Both the position numbers and the translations under genes were made by a program. From Ashinkailepas kermadecensis (lineage: Eukaryota; Arthropoda; Thecostraca; Neolepadidae), in NCBI GenBank assembly GCA_034440615.1, contig JAOTOM010005099.1, positions 352,501-416,500 on the forward strand: DNA of 64,000 bases, read 5' to 3'. Below are positions 1 through 11,332 of this stretch, in pieces; position 1 is the first letter of the stretch, and every line of letters begins with the position of its first letter. The notes beneath the pieces were generated by a model that did not search any database, was not told the origin of the DNA, and saw only the letters and a program-made list of their open reading frames with translations.

Positions 1-100
1 TGGGGCCGAATGCATGAAGACAATGAGTGCTACTAAATTGGCTGGTGGACTCCACCCTACAGGGTTTCATGTGAAGAGAGTAAGAAGTTGGTGGGAGCAA
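1..100 (+). mobile_element. Interspersed repeat family 3, partial copy at the window edge
   Basis: GCATGAAGACAATGAGTG, then CTACAGGGTTTCATGTGA, match the middle of the family 3 copies at 16.9 and 27.7 kb. The left part is cut by the window. Confidence 0.4.
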
Positions 101-920
101 GTGGAACATGGTGGGGCTTAGGCCCCAGCAGAAGCATAGGAAACTTCACGCCTGTCTTTGCCTTGACGTCCATGAAAGTGTTCACAGTCCTGATACTCTA
201 ATACTCGGATATTGCTGGCATGATATAAAAGCATTCATGTTTTTTTCTGCAACACAGAAGGTGAAAACAACGTTTTACGTTGTTAAAATACCACGCACTA
301 TACTACCATACAATACTATATTTTATCTTATGCATCCAGTCTGCTCATTGTTGGAGAGCATAATCCCGGTTCTCGTTATTATATACTTCACTGCTATCGT
401 TTGGGGAAATATCTGAACCCCATGTGTCTGTCGTCCAATCGAGATATTTCAGTTCGACGTTTATTATATGTCGAAGCTTGTAATCGCCTCCCGTGCATCC
501 CGCACGTCGGAGGCCGACAATGCCAACGACCCCGCTACGGCGGCACGTCTCGTAAATAGGCGGACGTTCATTACGGCCAGCTCGTACATTCTCCGAAGAT
601 GATGCCGCAGCGCAGCAACAGACCTGCTCTGATATACAGAGAGAGCGCGCGCGCGCGCCCGGCCCGGGAGCGTCGTCGGGTGGGCCGGCGCATCGTGTGC
701 ACGGCGTCACCGGGTGGGTGTTCCACGAATCGGCCGTGCAGCCGGCGTAGCGCCGTCTGGCCGGCCGCGGCCCGCCGCCGTCACCACCACACTGCTGGCC
801 ACCGAGCTGTGTGCACGGCCGGGCGGCACGTCACGGCACGGCACGACCCGCGGCACTTGACTGGGCCGTCCTGCGCTCTGAAGGCGGGTGTGATGGCGTC
901 TGGGCCGTGCGGCACGTAAT

Positions 921-990
921 GTCACGTTACGTCACGGCATGTCACGTCACGGCATGTCACGTCACGTCACGTCACGTCACGTCACGTGAC
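921..990. repeat. (GTCAC)n microsatellite between two direct copies of a 60-bp segment
   Basis: GTCAC pentamers run from 921 to 990. The sequences on either side (about 857-915 and 985-1043, both with ACTGGGCCGTCCTGCGC) are near-identical direct repeats, so the tract sits inside a duplicated 128-bp unit. Confidence 0.8.
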
Positions 991-1191
991 TGGGCCGTCC
1001 TGCGCACTGAAGGCAGGTGTGGTCGCGTCTGGGCCGTGCTACCAGGGCGTGGGTGGCGTGCAACACAACACGGGCCGCAGCCATTCGACGCCGTCCTCCC
1101 GAGTATTCAGCACCGGACTCGGCGAGCCGGCGCGGAACGGTGTATCGCCGACTGGACCGGCGCAGCGGACACTCCCAGCCGCGGGAGGCGA

Positions 1192-1570
1192 TTCTGGGAG
1201 GGGTGTCCCGGACAGAGACAGTTACGGGAGAGGCGTCCCGGATAGAGGCGTCTCGGATAGAGGCGCCTCTGTCTGGGAGGGGTGTCCGGGACAGAGACGG
1301 TTCTGTCTGGGAGGGGTGTCCCGGACAGAGACGGTTCTGTCTGTGAGGGATGTCCCGGACAGAGACGGTTCTAGGAGGGGTGTCCCGGACAGAGACGGTT
1401 CTGGAGAGGTGTCCCGGACAGAGACGGTTCTGAGAGAGTGGTCCCGGACGGAGGCCGTTCTGGGAGGGATGTCCCGGACAGAGACGGTTCTGGGAGAGGT
1501 GTCCCGGACAGAGACATTTCTGTCTGGATGTGGTGTCCTGGACAAGGACGGTTCTGGGAGGAGCACCTTA
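1192..1570. repeat. Degenerate ~30-bp minisatellite
   Basis: About eleven copies of a unit with the core TGTCCCGGACAGAGACGGTT, of variable length (about 27-42 bp). CCGGACAG and its neighbours are kept in nearly all copies. Confidence 0.85.
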
Positions 1571-2290
1571 AATATGAGCGGCTCCTGAAGGAATAATCAA
1601 CCCGATCGGACATGGGGAGAAGAACGTTGGTGAGCAGTCCCGAACGCCGTCTGTGTACGGAATTGATGGCATCGTCCCCCCCCCCCCTCCATGTGTCTGG
1701 TGCTGAGTGCGTGTCTGGTGCTGAGTGCACACTCAACTTTGGTTGCGTGATGTTCAGGAGGCATCCCCGCCTGCAAACTGTAATCCATCATTCTATTTCC
1801 TCCAGCGTGAAAACTGAAGCGATCTGGGTCGACCTAGTCACCAGCTGCCGTCCCCTGTGACTCCACGTGCTGGGGGAGGGGCAGGGGCTACTGACGACAG
1901 CACACCGGCCGGCCAGTGTCGTTCTTTGTCTACTAGTTGCTAGTCTGTTCCGTTCGTTTTAGTTCGGATGCCCTGTGTTTCGGACAGAGGTGGAGGTGTA
2001 GAGGGGCGGGAAGCCGAAACGGGCCCTGTCGTCTCACGCTCCGCACATGGCTTACCGGGCTTGAAAATCGCCCAAAGTGTGTAGTTTGTCGGTCTAACAT
2101 TGACGAACTTTCAACGTCCTTGCGGTGATTTCAGGAGGAGGTAAATGCATTGCTGGCTGTTCCTGGAGTATTCGTTGCATTACGGCGCCCTCAATAACGT
2201 AAACCTCAGCTTGAGGTGTTCTGTCACTGTCTTCTTTCTTTTCTTCTGACCTTATCGAGGTTTGTCGAGATTGGCTCGCCGGCCGGCTGC

Positions 2291-2424
2291 GTCGGGCACC
2301 ACGGCGGGAACCACGTCGTCGGGCACCACGTCGGGCACCACGTCGGGGGGCACCACGTCGTCGGGCACCACGTCGGGCACCACGTCGGGCACCACGTCGG
2401 GCAACACGTCGCCGGGCACCACGT
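2291..2424. repeat. 12-bp minisatellite (GTCGGGCACCAC)
   Basis: About eleven copies of GTCGGGCACCAC with small variants. Because the unit is a multiple of three and lacks stops, all frames look open. Confidence 0.9.
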
Positions 2425-2632
2425 GGTACAGACGCGCCGCCGGTCGGCCGGACTCCTTCCGGTGTCTGGCGTGGCGTGGCGCGGCGTTGCGTGCCGACCG
2501 GCGATTCCGGCGCAACGACACCATATCAGTCAGCTGATGTGGCTGCGGCCGGCTGTGCGCCGACCGTTTGGCGGTGCAGCGGCGGCGACCGGAGGCCAGG
2601 CACGTGCTGCCCTACACGCCATCTCGCCGCCT

Positions 2633-2752
2633 GCCGCTGCCCCTGCCGCTGCCCCTGCCGCTGCCCCTGCCGCTGCCCCTGCCGCTGCCCCTGCCCCTGC
2701 CGCTGCCCCTGCCGCTACCCCTGCCGCTGCCGCTGCCCCTGCCGCTGCTCCG
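2633..2752. repeat. 12-bp minisatellite (CCGCTGCCCCTG)
   Basis: About ten copies of a 12-bp unit with a few 6-bp deletions. It would read as Pro-Leu or Ala-Pro repeats, but no splice or start evidence supports coding. Confidence 0.9.
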
Positions 2753-2789
2753 GCCCCGGTCACCGCACATGTGCCGCCGCACTGGTGTT

Positions 2790-3075
2790 GGCCGAGCGGG
2801 ACGTTCTGTTGCTGAGGGCGGTCCCGCTGAGGTCCTGCTGGGGGCGGTCCCGCACTGGTGTTAACCGAGCAGGACCATCTGTTGCCCAGGGCGGTCCCGC
2901 TGAGGTCCGGCTGGGGGCGGTCCCGCACTGGTGATGGCCGAGCAGGACCATCTGTTGCCGAGGGCGGTCCGGCTGGGGGCGGTCCCGCACTGGTGATGGC
3001 CGAGCAGGACCACCTGTTGCTGAGGGCAGTGCCGACTGAGGGCGGTGCCGACTGAGGGTGGTGCCGACTTAGGGC
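2790..3075. repeat. ~57-bp minisatellite
   Basis: About four degenerate copies with the markers GCGGTCCCGCACTGGTG and GAGCAGGACCATCTGTTG, grading into shorter GAGGGCGGTGCCGACT units at the right end. Confidence 0.75.
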
Positions 3076-3099
3076 GATCCCGTTGAGGTCCCGCTGATG

Positions 3100-3325
3100 G
3101 CGTAGCCGCTAAGTGCCTGCTGAGGGCGGTGTCGCTCCGTACCTGCTGATGGCGGTGTCGCTCCGTACCTGCTGAGGGCGGTGTCGCTCCGTACCTGCTG
3201 AGGGCGGTGTCGCTCCGTACCTGCTGATGGCGGTGTCGCTCCGTACCTGCTGAGGGCGGTGTCGCTCCGTACCTGCTGATGGCGGAGCCGCCGGGTACCT
3301 GCTGAGAGCGGCACCGCTCAGTACC
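3100..3325. repeat. 26-bp minisatellite
   Basis: About eight copies of a unit containing GTGTCGCTCCGTACCTGCTG, with GAGGGCG and GATGGCG variants interspersed. Confidence 0.85.
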
Positions 3326-4960
3326 TGGAACATCGTCCACCGGTCGGCGTGTGGTACGTCTGGCGCCGGAAGTTTTGCTTCGGGTATTTTTGGCAGGGCG
3401 ACATATGCGATAAACGATCTCTGTTCTTTTTTCCGATCCTGTGGCGAAGTTACACGTCCACTGGGTTACGCGGCGCTTGCAGCGAGGTATTTCACATGGG
3501 CTTGCAGGCACCAACGCGCCGTCCCTTTTATTTTCCCGGACAGGTGACGTGAAATATGATCATGGCGAACTTCTTTTGTGATATAATTCAACCGTGAGAT
3601 TATGTGCCGTCCGGGGCCTATCAGTCCACCGTCAGAATGTGTAACGTATCGGTGGCATTTTCGTCATCGGTCGGGTAAAGATTCGAAACCGCGCATAGTG
3701 TATAGATGCGATGTGTGAAGTGCGTGGTATTGAATGGGATAGCGCGTGTGGCATTTTTGTGCTGAATTCGCTGAATATAGCCAGGTGACCGGAACCTGTG
3801 ATGAACGGTGAATGAAACTCAGGATTTTCAGTGCTATATTTACAGAACAGCGAACTGGACCTTTTGTCGAGGACCCTGCTGGTTATGGTGCGTTGCATCC
3901 CCAGCGCCACAGACTTCATGAGAGGACATGGGGACATCATCGTTTTGGGATCTATTCCTCCCTCGCAACACCCATATGCAAAGTATTAAGCTTCACGACG
4001 TCTGGGGACACGCCCCCTCCCCCTTCCCCCACCCCTTGGTCCCGTCCGTTTGTATTCGGTATATAGTTGTAAATCGCATGGGAAAACATTATAGTGTGAG
4101 GCTTCCCATACATTTGTGATCTTTATGTGTTTGTTCGTTCACTCCATCCAGGCTTCCACCTTGACTGAGTTTTTTTAATTAGTATATTGTAACCAAATTC
4201 AATGTATTTTTTTCGATGACGATTAAATCTGCAAACTCATCACAGCGTCACCAGCGAAACAGAACAACGAAACCTATGTCGTCCGGGGTCTGCTGCCGCT
4301 TCACTTGTCCACAGGCGCTTCCACAATGTCACCAGGCCCGAAGGCCAAACACGACACTGCGGGCAAGGTCGGTCGGCTCAGGTGTCCTGGTGGACATAAT
4401 TGGCCTTTTAGTCAGGCGCGTTTTGTCATGGTTCAACCTGCTACAATTATATAATGGCGTGACAGGGACATGGCAATGACATGCATATGGTAATGACATG
4501 GGCATGGTAATGACATGACATGGCCGCCACTTTGCTGTACCGTTATGCTGCACGCGGTACCCGCTCAACGGAACACTCAACTACTAATTATGTGCACCAT
4601 CAATGCACCGACGCGACCCAAGACTATTTCATTAGGTGAGCTCAGTAGGCGAGGCTATAACCTTCATTGGACCTTCATGTCTGGTGTTGCGTCACGAAAC
4701 GCTGGCGCGTTATTAGTCACAAAGGGGGTGCGTCTTCATGCCGGCATTTCACTTTTATATAAGACGTTTAGTCCGAATTCTTGCTGGGATGGTTTGTACG
4801 GCCAGTGTTCTTTGCCAAGCAGAGCTTGTTACGTGAACCCTGGCCCCACCACGCGACCCGTGAATTCCAGTTGGACGGCAGAATTTTGACCGAGAGCTTA
4901 CCGTGTTGTCAGTGTACCGACACGGCCGCCCCGGTGCCGCGTCCCCGCGAGCGCGTGAAG

Positions 4961-5115
4961 CGACTCGAACCCGATGTGTCCAGGGCAGAGGAGATCAAAT
5001 CAGTCGGTGTTCTAACCAACTGAACTACTGGCACGGACCCGACTCGAACCCGATGTGTCCAGGGCAGAGGAGATCAAATCAGTCGGTGTTCTAACCAACT
5101 GAACTACTGGCACGG
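4961..5115 (-). repeat. Tandem tRNA-like pair (79-bp period)
   Basis: Read on the minus strand, each copy has a tRNA-like A box (TAGTTCAGTTGGTTAGAAC) and B box (GGGTTCGAGTC). The D arm GTTC/GAAC pairs. The anticodon arm and acceptor stem do not fold well, so these are not convincing functional tRNAs. They are more likely tRNA pseudogenes or the heads of a tRNA-derived SINE duplicated in tandem. Confidence 0.55.
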
Positions 5116-5313
5116 CGAACGTTTTTTAAAATCTCTCTTAAGCAATATGTTGAGGAGAATTACCGTGAATTGTAAGATGCATTTGTTAGACTACAAATAT
5201 TTATATCTGCCATAAAATTGGAAACTTCGCTGTCGATTCATGAAATATAGTTTTTCAACCATTGGCTGTGTTTCGGAGCTCCTGTTCAATCAAGTCTATT
5301 GACCCTATTACTG

Positions 5314-5472
5314 CGGGGACGAGTGGTCTAAGGGGTAAGATGCTCGTCTCACAATCGAAATATTGTGGGTTCGAGTCTCACATGTCGCTACTCTTCGCCC
5401 GCGACCAATCGGCGTGAGAGATTGGCGACGCTATGTGACTCAACGGTCGACGTGTCGTAAAATCAATAACCA
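5314..5472 (+). mobile_element. tRNA-derived SINE with perfect target-site duplication
   Basis: The 5' part resembles a tRNA, with an A box around GAGTGGTCTAAGGGGTAAG and a B box GGTTCGAGTCT near 5369. A short unrelated tail ends in AATCAATAACCA. The same 12 bases, ACCCTATTACTG, stand at 5302-5313 and 5473-5484 directly outside the element. This is the target duplication expected of LINE-driven retroposition. The perfect duplication points to a fairly recent insertion. Confidence 0.75.
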
Positions 5473-5834
5473 ACCCTATTACTGGAATAGGTGGGCACAA
5501 AGGGCACAAGACTAGCTTGTGGAGCAAGTTTCCCGATACATGTTGTTGGGTTTATCAGTTTTTGTCACATGGTAACACGCCGAGATTCTACTGTCGGTAT
5601 CCTGTCGGAGTGATATGGACCGACAAAACAAATGCTTCGCCCTTAACAATTTCCTCAATCGACAAGATTAATGGTACTGGGCTCCATGCAGCCCGAACGA
5701 AGAAGTAAACTGCGAAGTTGATGGCGGTGCGAAAGCCACGTGTTGGGCGGCCATTATTGAAGGCCGTCCTCCAGTAGTTCAGCCCCCGAACAGCCGTTAG
5801 CGGGCAGATTTATATTGCTGTTCTGAGAACAGGG

Positions 5835-6210
5835 ATGTGGCCCAAATTAGGCGCGCGTGCGGTCACCAGGCGTGAGCACTGGCTCCAGCAGGACGGCGCT
5901 TCCGTGCGCACCACGGCAACGGCCCGAACTTGGCTCGGCGACCAGCTCGGAGGTCGGGTCATAAGTCGGCTGACCGACAACCCGTGGCCCGCTCCGAGTC
6001 CTGACTTATCACCGTTGGGCTACTGGTTCTGGTCTGTGGCCATGACGGAGATCAGAAGGGTCACGCCACGCTGTTGTCAAGGGTGTCGTCACGCCGGATG
6101 GTCTAAAGAGGGCTGTGGAAGACTTCGCAGATGGCATGCACCCAGCAGAGGCGATCAGAGCGGTGTGTGAGCTCCGCGATCTGAAGAAGCAGGAAGGAGC
6201 TGCGCTGTGA
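5835..6210 (+). pseudogene. Mariner/Tc1-type (DDE) transposase relic
   Basis: The frame from 5835 reads WLQQDGA (second catalytic Asp), then WLGDQLGGRVISR, NPWPAPSPDLSPLGYWFW. From family knowledge, SPDLxPxDY carries the third catalytic Asp; here it is Gly, so the copy is dead. Forty-one residues separate the Asp of QQDGA from that position, a DD41D-type spacing. Near 6055-6075 the frame shifts by one. The C-terminal part TPDGLKRAVEDFADG to QEGAAL and a TGA at 6208 follow in the new frame. The N-terminal DNA-binding part and the first Asp are not seen. A truncated, frameshifted insertion. Confidence 0.75.
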
Positions 6211-6599
6211 GGATGCAAGGTGTTCGAGCTTTCATGGTGATCCAGCATTGTTTTATTGTTCATCGGTGGAGATATACTGCCAACGGTTGTCTTTGAAATG
6301 TTCTAATGCAGATGACCAGAAATCAGAACACTGCGCGTGAACGTAAGAGTGCTTGAAGGGAGTTTAGCGCCAATATTCCTCGCAATCATTGAGCATAAGG
6401 ATCATCAACAATTCGGGTAGGACAAGATATCCCATCACAATCACCAATATCTCAAAGTTTGAATGTGATCGAGTAGTTGTTTAGTGTTTGCATTAATCAC
6501 TTTAAAAAGACGTACAGGATTCTTCAGTGAAACATCATTTACGTCACATATTTCTTAAGTCTGAATTATAATTGCTGAGGACAGCTTATCACTTTCAGT

Positions 6600-6965
6600 G
6601 TTTTCCGCGATGAAAATCTCAAATTTTTCCCTTTGATCTGGTGTTTTGGGGTGTTAAGGGGTGCCCCCCCCCCTCTCGGGCTGCGCCCCTGGTACTTCGT
6701 TACTCAAACAACGTCGCATAGTACAGTTTATGAGTGGGACTTGTCACCGTGGGAAACCGCACTGTGGCTCAGAATTAGGGGAACAACCAGGATTTCCTTA
6801 AGAGCGTCAACGAAAATGAAATGTGAGGAAATAGGCAACGCTCGAAGCGCGCCGATAATTTTAGTTTTATGTGGTGAAAATCTCAAACTTTCTTGTTTGA
6901 TCTAGCGTATTTTTGGTTGCTAAGGGGAGGCGGTAGGCCCCCTCCCTTGGCTGCGCCTCAGAGCC
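6600..6965 (+). mobile_element. Two copies of MITE-like family 1
   Basis: A fuller copy runs from about 6785 (CAACCAGGATTTCCTTAAG) to 6963 (TTGGCTGCGCCTCAG). A partial relative lies at about 6608-6692 (AATCTCAAATTTT to GGCTGCGCCCC). Both share the middle sequence CTTTGATCT/CTTGTTTGATCT and GCTAAGGGG with copies at 9.73 and 23.46 kb. No protein is encoded. Confidence 0.6.
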
Positions 6966-7369
6966 CTGTCAGAGTTCAGAGCCCTGTCGTCAGAGGAAAT
7001 CGATTTCGAGCCAAACAAGGCCAGCCTGGCTCCCTCGGAGACCGTCTTTGTGCCGCTCAACCGTTCCCAATTATGATGGATCGTACAGAGGCAACGAGCC
7101 AGATAGCGTTGGACAGTTGCCGTGCGGGCCTTCAAGGCCACGACGCAAACATTCTGACCCCTGGCCGACCTTTCTTGCTTCGACTGAAGCGCTGACGTCC
7201 CTAGCTCGCTATAGCTCCACGCCATGGTAACGAAGGAGAAATGCCACCACCCACCCACCCACTCAACTCTGCAGTGATGGTGCCGTTCGGCTCTGAAGCG
7301 ACTGCCGGCGGACTGGAAGCGAACTGACGAGTGACACTCGTTGCGATATGGAGACTGGCGACTACAGCG

Positions 7370-7701
7370 AACTGGTACAAAACTGGTCGTGTTGCGGACG
7401 GTGGGGGCGGGCGGTGGGGGGGGGGGAAGGGTCGGGCGGCGGGTCGGGCGGCGGCGGCGGCGGCGGCGGCGACGGGGCGACGACGGACTACGCGCACGCT
7501 GGTACTAACTGGTGTGTTGGGACGGTGGGGGCGGGCGGGGGGGGTGGGGGGCGGGAGGTCGGGGGCGGGTCGGGCGGGGGTCGGGCGGCGGCGGCGGCGG
7601 CGGGGCGACGACGGGCGACGACGGACACGCGCACGAACTGGTACAAACTGGTTGTTGCGGACGGTGGGGCGGGCGGGGGGGAAGGGTCGGGCGGCGGGTC
7701 G

Positions 7702-7732
<31 letters not shown>

Positions 7733-7835
7733 GAGGCGACGACGGACTACAGCGCACGAACTGGTACTAAACTGGTCGTGTTGCGGACGGTGGGGACGGG
7801 GGGGGGGCGGAGGGTCGGGCGGCGGCAGCAGTGAT
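7370..7835. repeat. G-rich ~130-bp repeat with (GGC)n/(GGGCG)n tracts
   Basis: Four degenerate units begin with an AACTGGTACAAACTGGT-like segment (near 7368, 7500, 7635 and 7757), each followed by long G/GGC runs on the plus strand. The many G3+ runs predict G-quadruplex potential. Open frames across it are composition artefacts. Confidence 0.75.
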
Positions 7836-8057
7836 GAGCTGGCGACCGGCGGCACGTCCACTGCAGACCCCGCCGACTCACTGTGCGCACACTCTCCAGG
7901 CGCGATCGCCTGGGCGGGACGATGGCGAGCCGCTGCGTCTGCATGTGACGCTGCGCCTGCCCTCTGGCCGTGCTCTGCATTCCGTCCGGGTGCGCTGCGC
8001 TTGTCCTGCGGCCGCGCTGCTCCTCCCTCTTGCCGCGCCGCGCCTTGAGCGTCCACG

Positions 8058-8225
8058 CGAATGATCAGAACTGGTCGTAGCGCCCTAAAGCCCCAATAAC
8101 TAAGATTCCAGTGTCCCGCGAATGATTCAATTCTTGTCGAAGCGCCCTAAAGCCCAGATTCCAGTGTCCAGTGGCTATATGATCAACATGGTCGACGCGC
8201 CCTAAAGCCCCCCCCCCCAGTGTCC
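8058..8225. repeat. ~60-bp degenerate tandem repeat
   Basis: Three copies share GCGCCCTAAAGCCC and the following CCAGTGTCC, separated by more diverged ATGAT-containing sequence. Confidence 0.7.
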
Positions 8226-9482
8226 AGTGCGGCCACGGCCGGAGGTCGACGCCGGTGTCAGGTGTGACGTCATCGCCGTGCACTGGGCCTACGACACCGT
8301 CTGCACGTGACAGTGCCTCCGACAGGCTGGACGGTTCCACCGGCTCTGCACGAGCTGTCTCGTCTCCGATGGGCCGGGATGATGTATTATGCTGAGTCGC
8401 CGACGTTTGATGGTGTTGTTACACCCGGACCACTCGAGATACCCGACATATTTGGCAACTTCCGGAGTTACCAAGACGACCAAGTTTTGTGTATGTGCAT
8501 ATACTTGTGATGGCAGACGCTGAATATTTTACACGCGACTCGGCCATTCTGAGACGGTCAGCCGGTCGTGCCTTATGCCTGATGAAGTCCCTGCTGGCCA
8601 TGAGCCGCAGGCGGTCTGCCGCGGCTCGCGATCCCCTGGTCCGTCGGCCAGGGCACTGCGTAGTGCCCTGTCGACGTGAATGTTGTCGCCGTCACCGGCG
8701 CCACCTCATCATCGGCGACGTCGGCGACCCCGGTGGCTCAAGACGTGTTGAGTCAACCTGTTTCTCTGTCCGGCTCACGTCAGGTCACCAGTTAGATCAC
8801 TTGGAGCCAAGACACTAACAGAGAGGTACGTCAGGTGAGATTGGGTCACTAGCTGGTGGGTCAGATCAGATGACTCACGGGAGGAGCCGGCTGACCTCTG
8901 CTGCGGTGTGAGGCCCGGCCGCCGGGGCGGGCCGTCCACCGGCCTGACCCGACCGACAGATGCTATCGTCGACAGCCGCCGGAAGTGCTCTGTATTCATG
9001 TATCTGTCATGTGGACCTGGACACGATGCAAATGCGAGGTCACAGGATTTTCGATGTGGCCATGCTCGCGCGCGCGCGCCGCCGCCGCTTCGGTGACGAC
9101 AGCGCCTCTCTGTCCGCGCGCGGAAATGGCGTTCCGCTGCTGTTTTATCAACAAAAATCGCCGCCGGAAACTGCGGCCCGCCCGGCGGGAACTGGGCTCT
9201 GCCGGGCCTGTCATGCAGACCGGCTCGTGTCGTGTTTGTGTGTGTGTGTGGGGGGCGAGTGGTCAAATGACCTGACACGCCCCCGGGGAGAAAACGATGT
9301 CCGAGTCGTGGGTTTGGATCCACACCTGTCCGAGACTACTGTTGGAAGACACAGAACGTTACCAGGAATACCAACGAGCCCAAAGGCCTATCGTTCGTGC
9401 TTCAATGCCTACCGAGCATTGGAGCAATCCTCCGGAACTTTTGGCCCGGTGGTGGGCACAATTTGGTGTGTATTAAATAAAG

Positions 9483-9596
9483 AGCGATGATGATAATCAT
9501 AATAATGATAATATTAGTAGCAATAATCATAATAACGATAACACTAACAATAATAATACTAATACTAATACTAATACTACTAATAATAATAATAAT

Positions 9597-9658
<62 letters not shown>

Positions 9659-9662
9659 TAAT
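9483..9662. repeat. (AAT)n microsatellite
   Basis: AAT/ATA triplets, imperfect at the left (ATGATAATC, AATACTAAT) and a pure run of about 80 bp at the right. A poly-Ile frame here is an artefact. Confidence 0.95.
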
Positions 9663-9728
9663 ATGCACCGCCGATAACTATGTAATCCAGATTGGAGTCC
9701 AGTTACAATACTCTATGGTCAACAGTTG

Positions 9729-9900
9729 CATAGCCAGGATTTTCTTAAGAGGCCAGACTCCGAAATCTCATCTAACCTAGACGGCCTTCGAAGCGCGAAC
9801 TGCGCCGAAAATGTCTGCTTTTGGCGTGTAGCAAATCCCCAAATTTCTTGTTTGATCCAGTGTAATTTGCTTTGTAATTCGTTGGTTGCCCAGGTCCATG
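9729..9900 (+). mobile_element. MITE-like family 1 copy (diverged)
   Basis: It starts CATAGCCAGGATTTTCTTAAG and contains CTTCGAAGCGCGAACTG and TTTCTTGTTTGATCCAGTG, the order seen in the 6.8 and 23.46 kb copies. The right end is lost. Confidence 0.5.
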
Positions 9901-11305
9901 CCCCACTTGGATGTGGCTCTGGTGGCCAATGTGTACAGTTGTCTAAATATTAGTGACGAGTTATTAGTATGTGCGGTGTTAATAATAATGAGCGGACTGT
10001 TGTCCTGGTCAAGTGTGTTGGACATAGGTTAGGTCAAGTGTGCCAACGACACACTTGCCGAGAATGACACTTGGATTTCGTACTTTCGAAACCGTTTGCG
10101 GAGATTACTTCGAGATCAGCTTAGTGCACTGGATGAGTGGTAATTCGCTGCTTCGCCCGCAATTGCCGGATATATTCTGTAGAGCAAGTCACTGGATGTT
10201 ACCACTTCCTCTCGTGTCTTACCAACAAATTGTTAGGTTTCCTTTCTTTCAAACGATAATCGATACTAGGGGGAACTCCGTATTGGACGTAAGTGCGCGA
10301 GCTCCGGTAGCCAGCAGGTCACCAGTGGCTTCACAGGTAAAGTCAGGTGGCAAGATTTCAGTTGTGGGAATTATAAGAACGGAAAATATGAGCGTTGTTG
10401 AACGCATACGTATGATGGTCAGAACGATCCATTCAAGACCTGGTTTCCTTCCGGTCAACAAAAATGTGGTCAAAAAGGCAAATCGTGAATTTGCTTCCGA
10501 ATACAGTGTGATGCTTGTCTGCAGGCTGTGATACCACAGGAGCTTAAGAACTGGCCCAAATCCTTATAGTTGCCGAATCATTTGTATCAATAATGTTTCA
10601 ATAATGCATATTGAAACATTTCGATATATAGGTATAAAAGTATCAAAGTATCAAAGTCGATGTATAAGTCGATATATTCGAATATATAAGACGATATATT
10701 CGATATATAAGTATCAAAGTCCATGTATTTTGGATGCGGTATCTAGCATGACCTACCGCTGTTCTCAATGGATAATGGCGTACATGGACGATCCTGTATG
10801 AAATCGGTCGGAAAGGGCGAACGCATACATTTATTATGAGGCTCCCAAACGTGGGACAGTTCCATTGAGTCCTATATGCTAAGCTTAGAGTACATGCTAT
10901 GTCATATATGCTAATCCCTGGCAGGGGAAATCCAAAATTGGGCCGCAATATGCCCGCGGAAGCAAATAAAATGACACCCATTCTAGTGCTGCATAAATCA
11001 CCATAGCCACATTGTTTTGTCAATTGTTCACTCAGCAAGACGGGTGACACTTGTAATGCAGCAGTGTGTCGTAAAGGGACTCATCTATCCAGGTATGAGC
11101 GATTTCCCTGAACAGCGAGCACTCTTGTATGCAGTCAGTGCCACTGATTGTATTGAGTATTCGCTGGTGCGCTGTTCAAAGTCTCGGTGTCCTTGGTTTT
11201 TCTTAAATTTGCCGGATTTATCACATTTTGCCATCAGATCACGCGCTGTTGTGGCGTCCTCATCGCGCGAAACGTGCACGTTGCAGATGCGCGATGGCTC
11301 GTGCG

Positions 11306-11332
11306 GATGACGTCATTTGCAATGACGTCATC
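11306..11332. promoter_or_regulatory. Twin CRE in a perfect inverted repeat
   Basis: Two 12-base arms, GATGACGTCATT and AATGACGTCATC, flank a TGC spacer. Each arm contains a full cAMP-response element TGACGTCA (11308-11315 and 11323-11330), the known site of CREB/ATF bZIP dimers. A CG-rich segment follows at about 11380-11570, so this may be a regulatory region. Function is inferred from the motif only. Confidence 0.4.

Noticed and set aside
10040..10531. 163-residue open frame
   Set aside because: No recognisable motif, no splice signals and ordinary AT content; it can occur by chance in 64 kb.
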